A stretch of 12,992 nucleotides of DNA. It comes from Lachnospiraceae bacterium UBA1760 (GTDB taxonomy: Bacteria; Bacillota; Clostridia; Lachnospirales; Lachnospiraceae). Where the stretch lies: positions 1 through 12,992 of the forward strand of contig DCHE01000017.1 in assembly GCA_002314775.1 (NCBI GenBank), read 5' to 3'. Under the pieces are notes generated by a model. That model was not told the DNA's origin. It worked only from the letters and a program-made list of their open reading frames with translations, and did no database searches. Both the position numbers and the translations under genes were made by a program. Numbering within the stretch: position 1 is the stretch's first letter; each line of letters opens with the position of its first letter. This document shows positions 12,978 through 12,992 of this stretch, one piece after another.

Positions 12978-12992
12978 GGAAATGAAAATGCT

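Overview
The window looks like chromosomal DNA of an anaerobic, low-GC Firmicute, most likely a Lachnospiraceae of the Butyrivibrio/Pseudobutyrivibrio/Roseburia type. This is an inference from AT-rich sequence, strong AGGAGG ribosome binding sites, a sortase-type cell-wall protein with Thr/Glu-rich C-terminal spacer, a membrane-tethered ECF sigma factor and an ISLre2 transposase remnant. Nearly all conventional genes lie on the minus strand, so the window reads from right to left.

Positions 1-6700 are ordinary and compact: the first codons of a gene leaving the window, a 1233-residue modular surface protein with its own promoter and terminator, a polytopic membrane protein of unknown function with a structured leader, and the ribosome-assembly GTPase RsgA started from TTG. 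Between RsgA and the next gene lies a cluster of hairpins and a very short ORF with a good ribosome binding site.

Positions 6900-9500 look patched together: a six-helix membrane protein that seems to have lost its ribosome binding site, a 30-codon hydrophobic peptide gene on the plus strand, a HipA-like kinase without its usual HipB partner, and the 5' end of an ISLre2 transposase cut off just upstream of the kinase promoter. An exact 46-bp direct repeat brackets this segment. One copy is the 3' end of the membrane-protein gene and the other abuts the stop codon of the sigma factor gene.

Positions 9484-11880 hold an apparent operon: a two-helix Zn-ribbon-like membrane protein, a 53-residue small protein, and an ECF sigma factor fused to a transmembrane helix and a large outer domain. 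It may be preceded by an ECF-type promoter.

Positions 11896-12520 hold the most interesting material: a small type I toxin-antitoxin-like locus, present here in one complete and one broken copy, with a third copy at 7600-7800. The complete locus (12116-12465) has a sense promoter, a structured leader that can mask the ribosome binding site, a 33-residue membrane peptide and a shared bidirectional terminator. A convergent promoter drives a short antisense RNA over the 3' end. The 7600-7800 copy keeps the peptide gene but has lost the leader and antisense promoter. The 11896-12063 copy keeps the antisense RNA gene but has lost most of the peptide gene. Those two share exactly 59 identical bases, so an antisense RNA from one place could act on the toxin at the other. 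The window ends with an unidentified 135-residue protein. Predictions come from reading sequence only; no database search was possible.
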